DNA of 64,000 nt from Roseburia lenta (GCF_014287435.1 NZ_JACOPG010000005.1:68822-132821), one strand, 5' to 3'. Shown: positions 37,644 through 47,531, counted from the first letter of the stretch. Notes: a model not told the origin generated them from the sequence alone. Program-made: numbers and translations.

Positions 37644-38384
37644 ATGGATACCAGAGAAATTCTTGAACAACTACAGAAGGAACAGATCACTTTGGATCAG
37701 GCAGATCACCTGCTGCGCAGGCAGCCTTACGAGGAACTGGGCTATGCGAAGTTGGATATGCACCGGAAAGTACGGTCGGGCTGTGCGGAAGTGATCTTTT
37801 GTCAGGGGAAGGCAGACGATCATCTGCTTTCCATTTTTTCACACTTGTATGAAGCAGATGGCGAAGTCTTTGGTACGCGGGCAAATGAGCACCAGTATGC
37901 CCTGATCCGGGAAAAGTTTCCTCAGGTTTCCTATGATGACAAGTCTCACATCATAAAGATTGAAAAAGAGGACAAAACGCACATTGGCAGCATAGCGGTA
38001 TGCACAGCGGGGACGGCAGATATCCCGGTAGCGGAGGAAGCGGCGCAGACGGCAGAATATTTCGGTTCCCATGTCGAGCGTATCTATGATGTCGGAGTCA
38101 GCGGCATCCACAGATTATTTTCCCAGTTGGATCTCATACAGTCAGCAAATTGTGTGATCGCGGTAGCGGGCATGGAAGGGGCGCTTGCCAGCGTTTTGGG
38201 CGGACTTGTAGACAAGCCGGTCATTGCCGTGCCGACCTCGGTCGGTTATGGTGCCTGTATGGAAGGGCTGTCGGCACTGCTTACTATGATGACCTCCTGT
38301 GCCAACGGGATCGCGGTCGTCAATATTGATAATGGATATGGGGCAGGCTATATTGCTAACCAGATCAATCATTTGGCAAAATAG
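37644..38384 (+). CDS. larB: Nickel-pincer cofactor biosynthesis protein LarB
   Basis: 246 aa AIR-carboxylase-like protein. In lactate racemase maturation LarB carboxylates and hydrolyses nicotinic acid adenine dinucleotide. The conserved C-terminal half (Y-D-V-G-V-S-G-I-H-R, G-M-E-G-A-L-A-S-V, P-T-S-V-G-Y-G, D-N-G-Y-G-A-G) matches LarB. AAGGTGGGA fits ATG 37644 rather than the GTG at 37632. Followed by larC; no larA or larE is seen. Confidence 0.88.
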   Translation: MDTREILEQLQKEQITLDQADHLLRRQPYEELGYAKLDMHRKVRSGCAEVIFCQGKADDHLLSIFSHLYEADGEVFGTRANEHQYALIREKFPQVSYDDKSHIIKIEKEDKTHIGSIAVCTAGTADIPVAEEAAQTAEYFGSHVERIYDVGVSGIHRLFSQLDLIQSANCVIAVAGMEGALASVLGGLVDKPVIAVPTSVGYGACMEGLSALLTMMTSCANGIAVVNIDNGYGAGYIANQINHLAK

Positions 38385-38406
38385 GACAGAAAAAAGGAGA
38401 CATAGA

Positions 38407-39216
38407 ATGGGAAAGCAGTTATATTTTGAGTGCGCAAGTGGTATCAGCGGGGATATGGCAGTGGCGGCACTGCTAGATCTGGGTGCACCGGAGGCACAAC
38501 TGCAAGAGACACTTGCGACGCTTCCAATCACGGAAGCATATGAGATCAGGATCAGCCGGGTCAAAAAGTCGGGCTTGGATACCTGCGATTTTGATGTAAT
38601 TCTGCCAAAAGATCTGGATACCCACGATCACGACATGGCATATCTGTATGGACATCTGCAGGAAAAAAACACTGCCCATGAACACCATACGCACCGCGGA
38701 CCTAAAGAGATCGCAGCCATCTTTGATGCATCTGCCATGACGACAGGTGCAAAAGAGACCGCCCACCGCATTTTAGATATTTTGACAGATGCGGAGGCAA
38801 AAGCACATGGCATCGCGCGTAACCAGGTGCATTTTCATGAAGTGGGGGCTGTGGACTCCATCGTGGATATTGCAGCCTTTGCCATTTGCTTTGACGCTTT
38901 ATGCCGGAAATACGCAGTGAAGGACTGCATCGTAAAAGAGATCACGGAGGGCTGCGGCACGGTACGCTGTCAGCATGGGATCTTACCGATCCCGGTTCCG
39001 GCAGTTGTCAATATTGCGGCAGCCGGAGGACTTCGTCTGCACATGACACAAGTGGCAGGAGAACTGGTCACGCCGACAGGGGCAGCCATAGCAGCAGCCG
39101 TAAAAACAAAAGACCAACTGCCTGCATCCTGTCAGATAGAGGCTGTTGGTCTTGGCGCAGGAAAGCGTGTCTATGAGACAGCCGGCTTCCTGCGGGTATT
39201 TTTGTTGGATGATTAA
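38407..39216 (+). CDS. larC: Short LarC-type nickel insertion protein (LarC1 part only)
   Basis: 269 aa of the LarC/DUF111 family, with F-E-C-A-S-G-I-S-G-D-M at the start, a His-rich region (D-H-D-M, E-H-H-T-H) and N-x-V-H-F-H-E-V-G-A-V-D-S. Full LarC is about 400 aa; in Lactiplantibacillus a frameshift joins LarC1 and LarC2. Here only the LarC1 length is present and the next gene is on the other strand with its stop overlapping. Either LarC2 is encoded elsewhere or this is a shorter paralogue with another role. Confidence 0.8.
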   Translation: MGKQLYFECASGISGDMAVAALLDLGAPEAQLQETLATLPITEAYEIRISRVKKSGLDTCDFDVILPKDLDTHDHDMAYLYGHLQEKNTAHEHHTHRGPKEIAAIFDASAMTTGAKETAHRILDILTDAEAKAHGIARNQVHFHEVGAVDSIVDIAAFAICFDALCRKYAVKDCIVKEITEGCGTVRCQHGILPIPVPAVVNIAAAGGLRLHMTQVAGELVTPTGAAIAAAVKTKDQLPASCQIEAVGLGAGKRVYETAGFLRVFLLDD

Positions 39217-40442
39217 AAACTCATGGTCTCGCCGTTGATCTTGGCTTCCTCGTCCTCTTTCATAGGAATGACGAGGCAGCGCTTGCCATCGACGAAAGCC
39301 GTATGTATTTCTTCGACTTTCTCCGGTGTGACCTTTACGACAACATCAATATCGGTGCCGTCAGATGTGATGACACCGGCATCTTCTAATTTCTTGGTAA
39401 GATCTACGACTTTTTCCTGTAATTGTTTTTTCTCAACGCGGACTTCGTTGTTCTTGATCGCCTTGGCGTCCAAGAGTTCCTGCGCGTCCGGCAGGGTGTC
39501 CTCAAAGAAAGACTCATAGGAAGCCGTGATCTTTTCTGCCTTTGGCTCGGAAATGCCGGCATCGGTCAGGATCTCTGTGATCATCTCCCCATCCAGAAGG
39601 ATCGGTTCATCCTTATCGACTTTTTCTTTTTCTACTAAGATAAAATCATTCAGATTTTGCTGCACATCAAGGACGGTGTCCTTGGTCTCTTCGTCATCCG
39701 GCCCCAAGGTCTGTACGACCATGTTTTCAAAGGCATCGCGCTTCTGGGTCGCAGTGCGTTTTGTCCCGCAGCCAAGTCCGTTTGCCCAGAATTCCGCATG
39801 CGGTTCCTTGGCATTTTTGGTATAAACTAAGGTAGAGTGGATATCTGTGGCACGTCCGTTAAAGGCTGGAAAAAGAAAAGCGGTATCCGTAGGACCAACA
39901 ACCCAGTCCCGGATTCTGGCACCGATGCGGTGCTCGCCTTCCAAATAGCCCAGCCCCGGCTTTGACAGAGCGACCGGACAGATACAGCAAAGCAGGTATT
40001 CGTAGACTTCGTCCGACTCGTCCATTGCCAGTTCATCCGTTCCCTTGAGAGGAACATCATAGACATCATAATATAAGGTGATGAGATAATTGCCGACATA
40101 ATCATAAGAATCAATAATAAGATCATAATAGGTGTCGAGCAGGGCATCATCCTCTAACTTACTGGCACGCAGAGCCATCAGGATCTGCTGCCTGCCGCCA
40201 ACGGCTTCCTCATCGATCGGAAACTCGAGTTCCAAAAGATTGTTTCCAAGGGTACCGGAGAGTGCTTTTCCGGCGATCTCCAAGTATTTGTAGAACTCGT
40301 CCTCCTCCAGATTTAAGAATTTCTGGGAAAAGGTGACTAATTTATTCTTTTCAGCATCGACATAGCAGCCGCACATGTGCTGAATGGTGCAACTTTCTTT
40401 TTTTAACCGACGTTTGATCTCTGCAACTTCTTTTTTATTCAT
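39213..40442 (-). CDS. DUF4317 family protein
   Basis: 409 aa cytoplasmic protein of a family found in Lachnospiraceae and relatives; function unknown. It starts M-N-K-K-E-V-A-E-I-K-R-R-L-K-K-E with C-T-I ... C-G-C-Y-V and has an acidic, helical C-terminal part (about 265-375). Its stop codon overlaps the larC stop on the opposite strand by 3-4 bp; no separate terminator is visible between them. Confidence 0.8.
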   Translation of the reverse strand: MNKKEVAEIKRRLKKESCTIQHMCGCYVDAEKNKLVTFSQKFLNLEEDEFYKYLEIAGKALSGTLGNNLLELEFPIDEEAVGGRQQILMALRASKLEDDALLDTYYDLIIDSYDYVGNYLITLYYDVYDVPLKGTDELAMDESDEVYEYLLCCICPVALSKPGLGYLEGEHRIGARIRDWVVGPTDTAFLFPAFNGRATDIHSTLVYTKNAKEPHAEFWANGLGCGTKRTATQKRDAFENMVVQTLGPDDEETKDTVLDVQQNLNDFILVEKEKVDKDEPILLDGEMITEILTDAGISEPKAEKITASYESFFEDTLPDAQELLDAKAIKNNEVRVEKKQLQEKVVDLTKKLEDAGVITSDGTDIDVVVKVTPEKVEEIHTAFVDGKRCLVIPMKEDEEAKINGETMSF

Positions 40443-40508
40443 AATGCATTCCTTTCCAAATTTGTGAGCACTTCTTATTATATCGAAAAAAAGAAGTCGT
40501 GCAACACC

Positions 40509-40537
40509 TTGATTTTCACACTTTAGTGAGGTAAAAT
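40509..40537 (+). promoter_or_regulatory. Promoter of asnS
   Basis: TTGATT (40509-40514), 17-bp spacer, TAAAAT (40532-40537), 42 bp before the start. The leader is too short for a T-box. Confidence 0.65.
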
Positions 40538-40579
40538 AAGGAATAGTTTTGTACGATAGATTTTGGAGGAATTAGGAAA

Positions 40580-41962
40580 ATGATCAACATTAGAGATTTA
40601 CATCATAACTACAAAGATTATGATGGCAAGGTCGTCACCATTGGAGGATGGGTTCGCAGTATCCGTGATTCAAAGACATTTGGATTCATGGTCGTAAATG
40701 ACGGTACTTTCTTTGAGCCTGTGCAGGTGGTTTACGCAGATAAATTAGACAACTTTGAGACCATCTGCAAGTTGAATGTAGGTGCAGCCGTGATCGTGAC
40801 TGGTCAGGTCAAGGTTACACCGGAGATGAAGCAGCCATTTGAGATCCATGCCGATGAAGTCGTGATCGAGGGCGAGTCTACACCGGATTATCCATTGCAG
40901 AAAAAGCGTCATTCTTTTGAGTATTTGAGAACTATCAGCCATTTACGCCCGAGAACCAATACTTTTCAGGCAGTTTTTCGTGTGCGTTCTCTGACAGCAT
41001 ATGCTATCCACAAGTTTTTCCAGGAGAGAGATTTTGTCTATGTGCACACACCACTCATTACCGGTAGTGACTGTGAGGGCGCAGGCGAGATGTTCCAGGT
41101 CACCACTATGGATCTAAGCAATGTGCCGACTAAGGATGGCAAGGTGGATTATTCACAGGATTTCTTTGGTAAGCCGACCAACCTTACTGTGAGTGGACAG
41201 TTAAATGGTGAGACTTATGCCATGGCATTTAAGAATATCTATACTTTTGGACCGACTTTCAGAGCGGAGAATTCCAACACGACCCGTCATGCAGCAGAGT
41301 TCTGGATGATCGAGCCGGAGATCGCTTTTGCAGATCTGACAGACGATATGATGCTTGCTGAGAGCATGTTAAAATATGTGATCTCTTATGTGCTGGAGCA
41401 TGCACCGGAAGAGATGGCTTTCTTCAACCAGTTCGTTGACAAGGGACTGATCGAGCGTCTGGAGCATGTGGTTAATTCTGATTTTGGACGCATCACTTAT
41501 ACAGATGCGATCACAGAATTGGAAAAGCACAACGATGAATTTGACTATAAGGTATATTGGGGATGCGACTTGCAGACAGAGCATGAACGCTATCTGACCG
41601 AAAAGATCTTTAAGCGTCCGGTCTTTGTGACCGATTATCCAAAGGAGATCAAGGCCTTTTATATGAAATTAAATGAGGACGGCAAGACTGTTGCTGCCAT
41701 GGATTGTCTGGTACCGGGTATCGGCGAGATCATCGGCGGCAGCCAGAGAGAAGATGATTATGAGGTCTTAAAGAACCGTATGGCTGAGTGTGGTCTGAAG
41801 GAAGAAGATTATGAGTTCTATCTGGATCTTCGTAAGTATGGATCCGCACGTCATGCCGGATTTGGTCTTGGATTTGAGAGATGCGTTATGTATCTGACCG
41901 GAATGGGCAACATCCGTGACGTGATCCCGTTCCCAAGAACCGTAGGAAACTGCGATCTATAA
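40580..41962 (+). CDS. asnS: Asparaginyl-tRNA synthetase
   Basis: 460 aa class IIb synthetase: N-terminal OB-fold anticodon domain, motif 2 around [12 protein letters not shown], and motif 3 G-F-G-L-G-F-E-R near the C-terminus. The asparaginyl identity rests on overall similarity to AsnS (for example the D-C-E-G-A-G-E region) rather than AspS. It precedes asnA, so asparagine synthesis and its charging onto tRNA are placed together. Confidence 0.95.
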   Translation: MINIRDLHHNYKDYDGKVVTIGGWVRSIRDSKTFGFMVVNDGTFFEPVQVVYADKLDNFETICKLNVGAAVIVTGQVKVTPEMKQPFEIHADEVVIEGESTPDYPLQKKRHSFEYLRTISHLRPRTNTFQAVFRVRSLTAYAIHKFFQERDFVYVHTPLITGSDCEGAGEMFQVTTMDLSNVPTKDGKVDYSQDFFGKPTNLTVSGQLNGETYAMAFKNIYTFGPTFRAENSNTTRHAAEFWMIEPEIAFADLTDDMMLAESMLKYVISYVLEHAPEEMAFFNQFVDKGLIERLEHVVNSDFGRITYTDAITELEKHNDEFDYKVYWGCDLQTEHERYLTEKIFKRPVFVTDYPKEIKAFYMKLNEDGKTVAAMDCLVPGIGEIIGGSQREDDYEVLKNRMAECGLKEEDYEFYLDLRKYGSARHAGFGLGFERCVMYLTGMGNIRDVIPFPRTVGNCDL

Positions 41963-41973
41963 TTTTGGCAGTG

Positions 41974-42003
41974 ACTGTGCATATGCGAAAGCGTGTGCAC
42001 AGT
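41974..42003 (+). promoter_or_regulatory. Intercistronic hairpin between asnS and asnA
   Basis: Thirteen-base arms (41974-41986 and 41991-42003) pair with G-T wobbles and one mismatch around a GAAA tetraloop, followed by TTGAATT. It could be a leaky terminator or an RNA stability element, or a regulatory site. Confidence 0.55.
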
Positions 42004-42032
42004 TTGAATTGTGGAAGGGAAGGAAGATAGAA

Positions 42033-43043
42033 ATGAGCAAAATGTATATCCCGGAGGATTATGTGCCGGCTCTGAATTTAAAAGAGACACAGATCGCCAT
42101 CAAAGAGGTCAAGGATTTCTTTCAGAGACAGATCACGGCAGAACTCAACCTGCATCGTGTATCTGCGCCGCTTTTTGTCACACCGGAATCCGGTCTGAAT
42201 GACAACTTAAATGGTGTGGAGCGTCCGGTTGCCTTTGGTATCAAGGAGCAGGATGACCGCGAGGTCGAGGTCGTACATTCTTTGGCAAAATGGAAGAGAA
42301 TGGCACTGGGGCGTTATGGCTTTTCTGTAGGGGAAGGCTTATATACGGATATGAACGCCATCCGTCGTGATGAGGATACCGACAATATCCATTCCATCTA
42401 TGTCGATCAGTGGGATTGGGAAAAGATCATCACCAAAGACCAGCGCAATGTACAAACTTTGCAAAGCGTTGTTAAGTCTGTATATGATGCTCTCCGCGTG
42501 ACGGAAAAGTACATGGCAAACAAATATGATTACATAGAATGCATTTTGCCGGAACAGATCTTCTTTATCACTTCGCAGGAACTGGAGGATATGTATCCGG
42601 ACAATACGCCAAAGGAGAGAGAGTACAAGATCTGCAAACTGCATGGTGCGGTCTTTATCTCACAGATCGGTGGCAAACTGGCATCCGGGGAAAAGCATGA
42701 TGGACGTGCGCCGGATTATGATGACTGGTCCTTAAACGGCGACATTCTGGTCTACTATCCGATGACGGATATTGCACTGGAATTATCCTCTATGGGTATC
42801 CGTGTGGATGAGGATTCGCTAGTCAGCCAGTTGGAATTGGCTGGCTGCAAAGAGCGCCTGGAATTGCCTTTCCAGAAAGCCGTATACGAGAAAAAACTGC
42901 CTTATACCATTGGTGGAGGTATCGGACAGTCCCGTATCTGTATGTTCTTCCTGCGCAAGGCACACATCGGTGAGGTACAGGTATCTGTATGGCCACAGGA
43001 AGATATCGATTATGCCAAGAGCAGAGGTGTTATTATTTTATAG
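42033..43043 (+). CDS. asnA: Aspartate-ammonia ligase
   Basis: 336 aa ammonia-dependent asparagine synthetase, related in fold to class II tRNA synthetases. Matching segments include V-S-A-P-L-F-V, G-L-N-D-N-L-N-G-V-E-R, and G-G-G-I-G-Q-S-R near the end. Length close to the 330 aa of the known enzyme. GGAAGG before ATG 42033 is preferred over 42009. Confidence 0.95.
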   Translation: MSKMYIPEDYVPALNLKETQIAIKEVKDFFQRQITAELNLHRVSAPLFVTPESGLNDNLNGVERPVAFGIKEQDDREVEVVHSLAKWKRMALGRYGFSVGEGLYTDMNAIRRDEDTDNIHSIYVDQWDWEKIITKDQRNVQTLQSVVKSVYDALRVTEKYMANKYDYIECILPEQIFFITSQELEDMYPDNTPKEREYKICKLHGAVFISQIGGKLASGEKHDGRAPDYDDWSLNGDILVYYPMTDIALELSSMGIRVDEDSLVSQLELAGCKERLELPFQKAVYEKKLPYTIGGGIGQSRICMFFLRKAHIGEVQVSVWPQEDIDYAKSRGVIIL

Positions 43044-43061
43044 AAAGCATGGGGAAAGACT

Positions 43062-43358
43062 ATGAGCAAAAAAATTCGCAGTGAAGAGATGGACCGCCTT
43101 TTGGAAGGTATCCTTCTTTTGAAAGACAAGGAAGAAGCATATCAGTTCTTTGAGGATTTATGTACGGTCAATGAAATGGTATCTTTGTGCCAGCGTTTTT
43201 CTGTTGCGGCAATGCTTCGTCAGGAAAAGACCTATCTGGACATTGCTGAGCAGACAGGGGCATCTACAGCGACGATCAGCCGCGTGAACCGTGCCCTCAA
43301 TTATGGCAATGACGGTTACGATATGGTGTTGCGCCGTCTGGAAGAAGCAGGAGAGTAA
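43062..43358 (+). CDS. TrpR-like YerC/YecD family protein
   Basis: 98 aa helical protein of the Trp-repressor superfamily. A helix-turn-helix is visible in T-Y-L-D-I-A-E-Q-T-G-A-S-T-A-T-I-S-R-V-N. Family members are DNA-binding proteins of unknown target in Firmicutes. It follows asnA after 18 bp and may be a regulator of this operon or simply cotranscribed. Confidence 0.85.
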   Translation: MSKKIRSEEMDRLLEGILLLKDKEEAYQFFEDLCTVNEMVSLCQRFSVAAMLRQEKTYLDIAEQTGASTATISRVNRALNYGNDGYDMVLRRLEEAGE

Positions 43359-43361
43359 AAG

Positions 43362-43997
43362 ATGCAGTCAGAAATGCGAAAATCGCTGAATTTGATATTG
43401 AAGCAGTTCTCAGAACTTGATTATGTGCACCCGGAAGACATACCCAACATCGATCTATATGTCGATCAGGTCACGACCTTTATCGAGTCGCAGTTGTCGT
43501 CCTTAAAGCGTGATGAGGATGAAAAGATCCTGACCAAGACCATGATCAACAATTACACCAAGAATCATGTCTTGCCGTCACCGGACAAGAAGAAGTATTC
43601 CAAGGATCATGTGTTGACGCTGATCCTGATTTACTATCTCAAGAGTTTTCTGTCGATCAAGGATATCCAGACCCTCTTGGAGCCGATCACAGACAAATAC
43701 TTTGGCACGGAGTCAGAACTGTCTTTTTATGAATTGTACGAAGAACTGGTGGCGCAGGGCAATGGACAGTCCAAGGCATTGATCAAGGATGTGATCGCCA
43801 AATATAATGCCATGCAAAATGCTTTTTCCGATGCGCCGGAGGAAGATCAGGAGTTCTTGCGTAACTTTGGTTTTATCTGTATGCTGAGTTTTGATGTCTA
43901 TATCAAAAAGATGATGATCGAGACTTTGATCGATTTTAACAGTCAGCAGAGAAAAGCGGCAGCCGATCAGGCGAAGGAGAAAAAGGATAAATCATAA
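43362..43997 (+). CDS. DUF1836 family protein
   Basis: 211 aa cytoplasmic protein with a winged-helix-like DUF1836 region: K-K-Y-S-K-D-H-V-L-T-L-I-L-I-Y-Y-L-K is the hallmark. It starts 3 bp after the TrpR-like gene. Members are thought to be MerR-like DNA-binding proteins; function unknown. The C-terminus is highly charged (Lys/Glu). Confidence 0.8.
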   Translation: MQSEMRKSLNLILKQFSELDYVHPEDIPNIDLYVDQVTTFIESQLSSLKRDEDEKILTKTMINNYTKNHVLPSPDKKKYSKDHVLTLILIYYLKSFLSIKDIQTLLEPITDKYFGTESELSFYELYEELVAQGNGQSKALIKDVIAKYNAMQNAFSDAPEEDQEFLRNFGFICMLSFDVYIKKMMIETLIDFNSQQRKAAADQAKEKKDKS

Positions 43998-44009
43998 ATC
44001 AGGCAATGC

Positions 44010-44043
44010 ATAAGCCCGGAGGTCATATGACCTCCGGGCTTAT
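44010..44043. terminator. Bidirectional terminator
   Basis: A 34-bp perfect palindrome with arm ATAAGCCCGGAGGTCAT, flanked by TTTTAT on the plus strand. It separates the asnS-DUF1836 operon from the convergent lipase gene. Confidence 0.88.
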
Positions 44044-44076
44044 TTTATCATACATATCTTAGGTTAAAAATAGTGA

Positions 44077-44919
44077 CTAATTATTGACGGTAACCGGTGA
44101 ATAATAGAAACGGGTCGTTGCCATATTCAGTGTCAGTGTAGCCCCACCGTTCTTGGTGCCTGTTACGTCATATGCGCCCCAGACATCGGCACGATTGTAA
44201 CTTTCGCAATGTGCACCAAGCAGGTTGGTGCCGTAGTTGCCGCTCTCCTTATTGAGTCCGGCAGACTGCCAAACGATATTGGTAAAGGTCGTCAAACTGA
44301 GATATGGTACCGGATCGGATGTGTCACCCAGACGTTTTACGGTGCCTTCTCTCTGGAAACCGTTGATCAAAGGAGAACCAAAGGTCACGGTGTTTAAGAC
44401 ATTGTAGTTCTTTTTGATGGTGCTGTCCGCAGCAACCTGCTGTGCGACCATACCGCCTAAACTGTGTCCGGTAACGACAAGGTTGGACCCCTTTGGAACG
44501 TTGGAAACGATAGCGTTTCTGACATTCTGGATGTATTTGTTGTCCTGCTCAAAGCCGACCAGAAGATCTGTCCAGTAACCGGTGGACTGATTTTTGACAT
44601 CAGTATCCGTACCGGATAAGGCGATGACATAGACTGCCTTGGATGACTTTTTGCCAAACCATTTCTTTGTTGTCAAAGTGCCCTGTGTGATGGAGAAAGG
44701 TCCCTGATGCTGTGGCTGGTTACATGCATAACCCAACTGCACGAAACGGGAAAGTTCGGATGCATTGGTGTAGGTGTAAGTACCACGGGATGCCAACTGC
44801 TGATAGGTGGCATTAACGAGAGCCGTGTTGGAATCGGAAGCGAATACCGTGCCGCCGAATGCCATGGCAAGAACGAGTGACAGTGCCAGAATACGTCTGA
44901 CTTTTGTAAATCTTTTCAT
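44077..44919 (-). CDS. Secreted class 3-type lipase
   Basis: 280 aa. A signal peptide (M-K-R-F-T-K-V-R-R, hydrophobic core, cleavage near A-F-G-G-T-V-F-A-S) is followed by an alpha/beta hydrolase with G-H-S153-L-G-G; an Asp (D-T-S-D-P-V-P) and a His (G-A-H-C-E-S) complete the likely triad. It resembles fungal-type triglyceride lipases (Lipase_3). An upstream in-frame ATG (44973) exists, but the signal peptide and GGGGG ribosome site fit 44919. Substrate unknown. Confidence 0.85.
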   Translation of the reverse strand: MKRFTKVRRILALSLVLAMAFGGTVFASDSNTALVNATYQQLASRGTYTYTNASELSRFVQLGYACNQPQHQGPFSITQGTLTTKKWFGKKSSKAVYVIALSGTDTDVKNQSTGYWTDLLVGFEQDNKYIQNVRNAIVSNVPKGSNLVVTGHSLGGMVAQQVAADSTIKKNYNVLNTVTFGSPLINGFQREGTVKRLGDTSDPVPYLSLTTFTNIVWQSAGLNKESGNYGTNLLGAHCESYNRADVWGAYDVTGTKNGGATLTLNMATTRFYYSPVTVNN

Positions 44920-45120
44920 GATTAACCCCCTTACATGAAATGTGATGATCGCTGACTTACGGACGGCGATCATGTTTCAATAAAAACCCTATACACATAT
45001 TGTAGAATGGAAACTCTTTTGCAACAACAGGTTTATCGACAAAAAAGTCACCAAAATTTGAAATCCTAATTTATAAAAAATGATGGTAAAAAAGTGGGGA
45101 GTGAATCTGGGGCTGACTTA

Positions 45121-45129
45121 TGGTATAAT
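45121..45129 (+). promoter_or_regulatory. Extended -10 promoter of pcrA
   Basis: TGG then TATAAT (45124-45129), with a weak -35 GTGAAT at 45101-45106. Confidence 0.5.
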
Positions 45130-45208
45130 GCTAAAGAATGTTGAAAAATCAAGGGAAATCGGAAACTTTGCAACAGGTGTTGCAAAAAATTATTATAGGA
45201 GAAATGGC

Positions 45209-47446
45209 ATGAATACATACGATTCGTTAAATGAACAGCAGAAACTGGGCGTTTTTACTACAGAAGGACCGGTGCTAATTTTAGCAGGTGCTGGCTCGGG
45301 CAAGACCAGAGTTTTGACCCACCGTGTGGCATATCTGATCGAGGAAAAAGGTGTCGCACCATATCATATTATGGCGATCACTTTTACCAACAAGGCAGCG
45401 GGCGAGATGCGTGAGCGTATTGATTCCATGATCGGCATGGGATCGGAGAGTATCTGGGTATCGACTTTCCATTCTTCTTGTGTACGGATCCTACGTCGGT
45501 TCGCGGATCGTCTTGGCTATGATAATTCATTTACCATTTATGATACGGATGATTCCAAGACCCTGATGAAGGATATATGCAAACGTCTGGAGATCGACAC
45601 GAAGATGTATAAGGAAAAAACATTTTTGAATGTCATTTCTTCTGCCAAGAATGAATTGATCTCACCGGAGGAATTTGCACAAAATGCAATCGGCGATTTC
45701 AATAAGACCAGACAGGCACAGGTTTATCGTGAATATCAGGCGAGACTAAAGGCAAACAATGCCATGGATTTTGATGATCTGATCATGAAGACGGTGGAAC
45801 TTTTGAAATTTGACACAGAAGTGCGCAATTTTTATCAGGAAAAGTTTCAATATATTATGGTGGATGAATACCAGGATACCAATACGGCGCAGTTTGAGTT
45901 GGTGCGGCTTTTGGCATCCGGCAGGGAAAATCTCTGCGTTGTCGGTGATGATGACCAGTCCATTTACAAGTTCCGTGGGGCAAATATTTACAATATTTTA
46001 AATTTTGAAAAACATTATCCCAATGCGACTGTCATCAAACTGGAGCAGAATTATCGGTCGACAGCAAATATCTTAAATGCGGCAAACGGCGTGATCGCCA
46101 ACAATCGGGGGCGTAAAGAAAAGCGGCTCTGGACAGAGTCCGGGGATGGAGAAAAGATCTATTTCCAGCAGTTTGACAGTGCTTATGAGGAAGCAGATTT
46201 TATCGCGAGAGATATTGCAGCTCGCGTGCGCCGCAGTGAATACCAGTATGGGGATTGTGCGATCCTCTATCGTACCAATGGGCAGTCCCGTATGCTGGAA
46301 GAAAAACTCATCATGTCGGGCATCCCTTACAAGATCGTTGGCGGGGTTAATTTCTATGCCAGACGCGAGGTCAAGGATCTTTTGAGTTATATGAAGGTGG
46401 TCGATAATGCGCAGGATGATCTGGCAGTCCAGCGTATCATCAATGTGCCAAAGCGTGGCATTGGGGCGACCAGCATCGGCAAGGCGAGCGATTATGCCTA
46501 TCGGATGGGACTCAATCTTTTTGAGGCGCTTGAGCGGGCGGAGGAGATCCCGACTTTAGGACGTGCCGCAGGAAAGATCGCACCTTTTGTAGATCTGATC
46601 CATCACTTCCGTAAGGTGTGTGCCAATGAGGGGCTGTCAGCACTTTTACAGGAGATCATAACAGAGACCGGCTATGTCGAGGAACTGAAAGTGGAAGGCA
46701 CGGACGAGGCACAGGCGCGTATCGAAAATATCGACGAATTGATCACCAAGGTGGTTTCCTATGAGCAGGAGACAGATGAGCCGACCCTGAGTGGATTTTT
46801 AGAGGAAGTGGCTCTGGTTGCGGATATCGACTCTCTGGATGACGACGGATCTTATGTGGTCCTTATGACACTGCACAGTGCCAAGGGATTGGAGTTCCCG
46901 AATGTCTATCTTTCCGGCATGGAGGATGGTCTTTTCCCGTCCTATATGAGCATCACGGCGGATAATAGCGACGAGGAGATCGAGGAGGAAAGACGGCTTT
47001 GTTATGTGGGTATCACCAGAGCAAAGGAGCGTCTGACCATTACCGGGGCGCGGATGCGTATGATGCGTGGCGAAACGCAGTATCATGGCATTTCGCGATT
47101 TGTAAAGGAAATCCCGGAAGATTTGATCCAGGGAAATACCTGGGAACCAAAGCCAAAGGATGATTTCTTTAGTGAGCGCCCGATGAGCAACCGGCAAAAA
47201 ATGTGCAATATGAAAAAAACACCGCTGGCGGCGCAGACCTATCAGGCAGCCAAGGATTTTGGCACAAAGATCCAGAAAAATTCGCTGGATTATGGCGAGG
47301 GAGACCGCGTGAAACATGTCAAATTTGGCGAGGGAACCGTAGTACAGATCAACGATGGCGGTCGTGATTTTGAGGTGACGGTCGAGTTTGACGGAGCAGG
47401 ACGTAAAAAAATGTTTGCATCCTTTGCAAAATTACAAAAAGTGTAA
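45209..47446 (+). CDS. pcrA: ATP-dependent DNA helicase PcrA/UvrD
   Basis: 745 aa superfamily-1 3'-5' helicase for repair and removal of RecA or transcription blocks. Walker A G-A-G-S-G-K-T near residue 28, D-E-Y-Q-D-T-N, G-D-D-D-Q-S-I-Y, and V-M-T-L-H-S-A-K-G-L-E-F are visible. The C-terminal tail contains the Tudor-like module (G-D-R-V-K-H ... F-G-E-G-T-V) typical of PcrA, used to contact RNA polymerase. The frame is open from 45080 but the ribosome site ATAGGAG supports 45209. Confidence 0.95.
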   Translation: MNTYDSLNEQQKLGVFTTEGPVLILAGAGSGKTRVLTHRVAYLIEEKGVAPYHIMAITFTNKAAGEMRERIDSMIGMGSESIWVSTFHSSCVRILRRFADRLGYDNSFTIYDTDDSKTLMKDICKRLEIDTKMYKEKTFLNVISSAKNELISPEEFAQNAIGDFNKTRQAQVYREYQARLKANNAMDFDDLIMKTVELLKFDTEVRNFYQEKFQYIMVDEYQDTNTAQFELVRLLASGRENLCVVGDDDQSIYKFRGANIYNILNFEKHYPNATVIKLEQNYRSTANILNAANGVIANNRGRKEKRLWTESGDGEKIYFQQFDSAYEEADFIARDIAARVRRSEYQYGDCAILYRTNGQSRMLEEKLIMSGIPYKIVGGVNFYARREVKDLLSYMKVVDNAQDDLAVQRIINVPKRGIGATSIGKASDYAYRMGLNLFEALERAEEIPTLGRAAGKIAPFVDLIHHFRKVCANEGLSALLQEIITETGYVEELKVEGTDEAQARIENIDELITKVVSYEQETDEPTLSGFLEEVALVADIDSLDDDGSYVVLMTLHSAKGLEFPNVYLSGMEDGLFPSYMSITADNSDEEIEEERRLCYVGITRAKERLTITGARMRMMRGETQYHGISRFVKEIPEDLIQGNTWEPKPKDDFFSERPMSNRQKMCNMKKTPLAAQTYQAAKDFGTKIQKNSLDYGEGDRVKHVKFGEGTVVQINDGGRDFEVTVEFDGAGRKKMFASFAKLQKV

Positions 47447-47477
47447 GTGTTTTTCTGTGGTAATTGGGCAGAATAAA

Positions 47478-47486
47478 TGCTATACT
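47478..47486 (+). promoter_or_regulatory. Extended -10 promoter
   Basis: TGC followed by TATACT (47481-47486), 45 bp before the membrane-protein gene at 47532. Confidence 0.45.
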
Positions 47487-47531
47487 ATGAGCAAATATAG
47501 TTGACACATTCATAGCAGGAGGAGAAGCCTT

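Noticed and set aside
40443..40579. T-box leader for asnS
   Set aside because: The leader after the promoter is only about 35 bases, with no specifier loop or T-box sequence.
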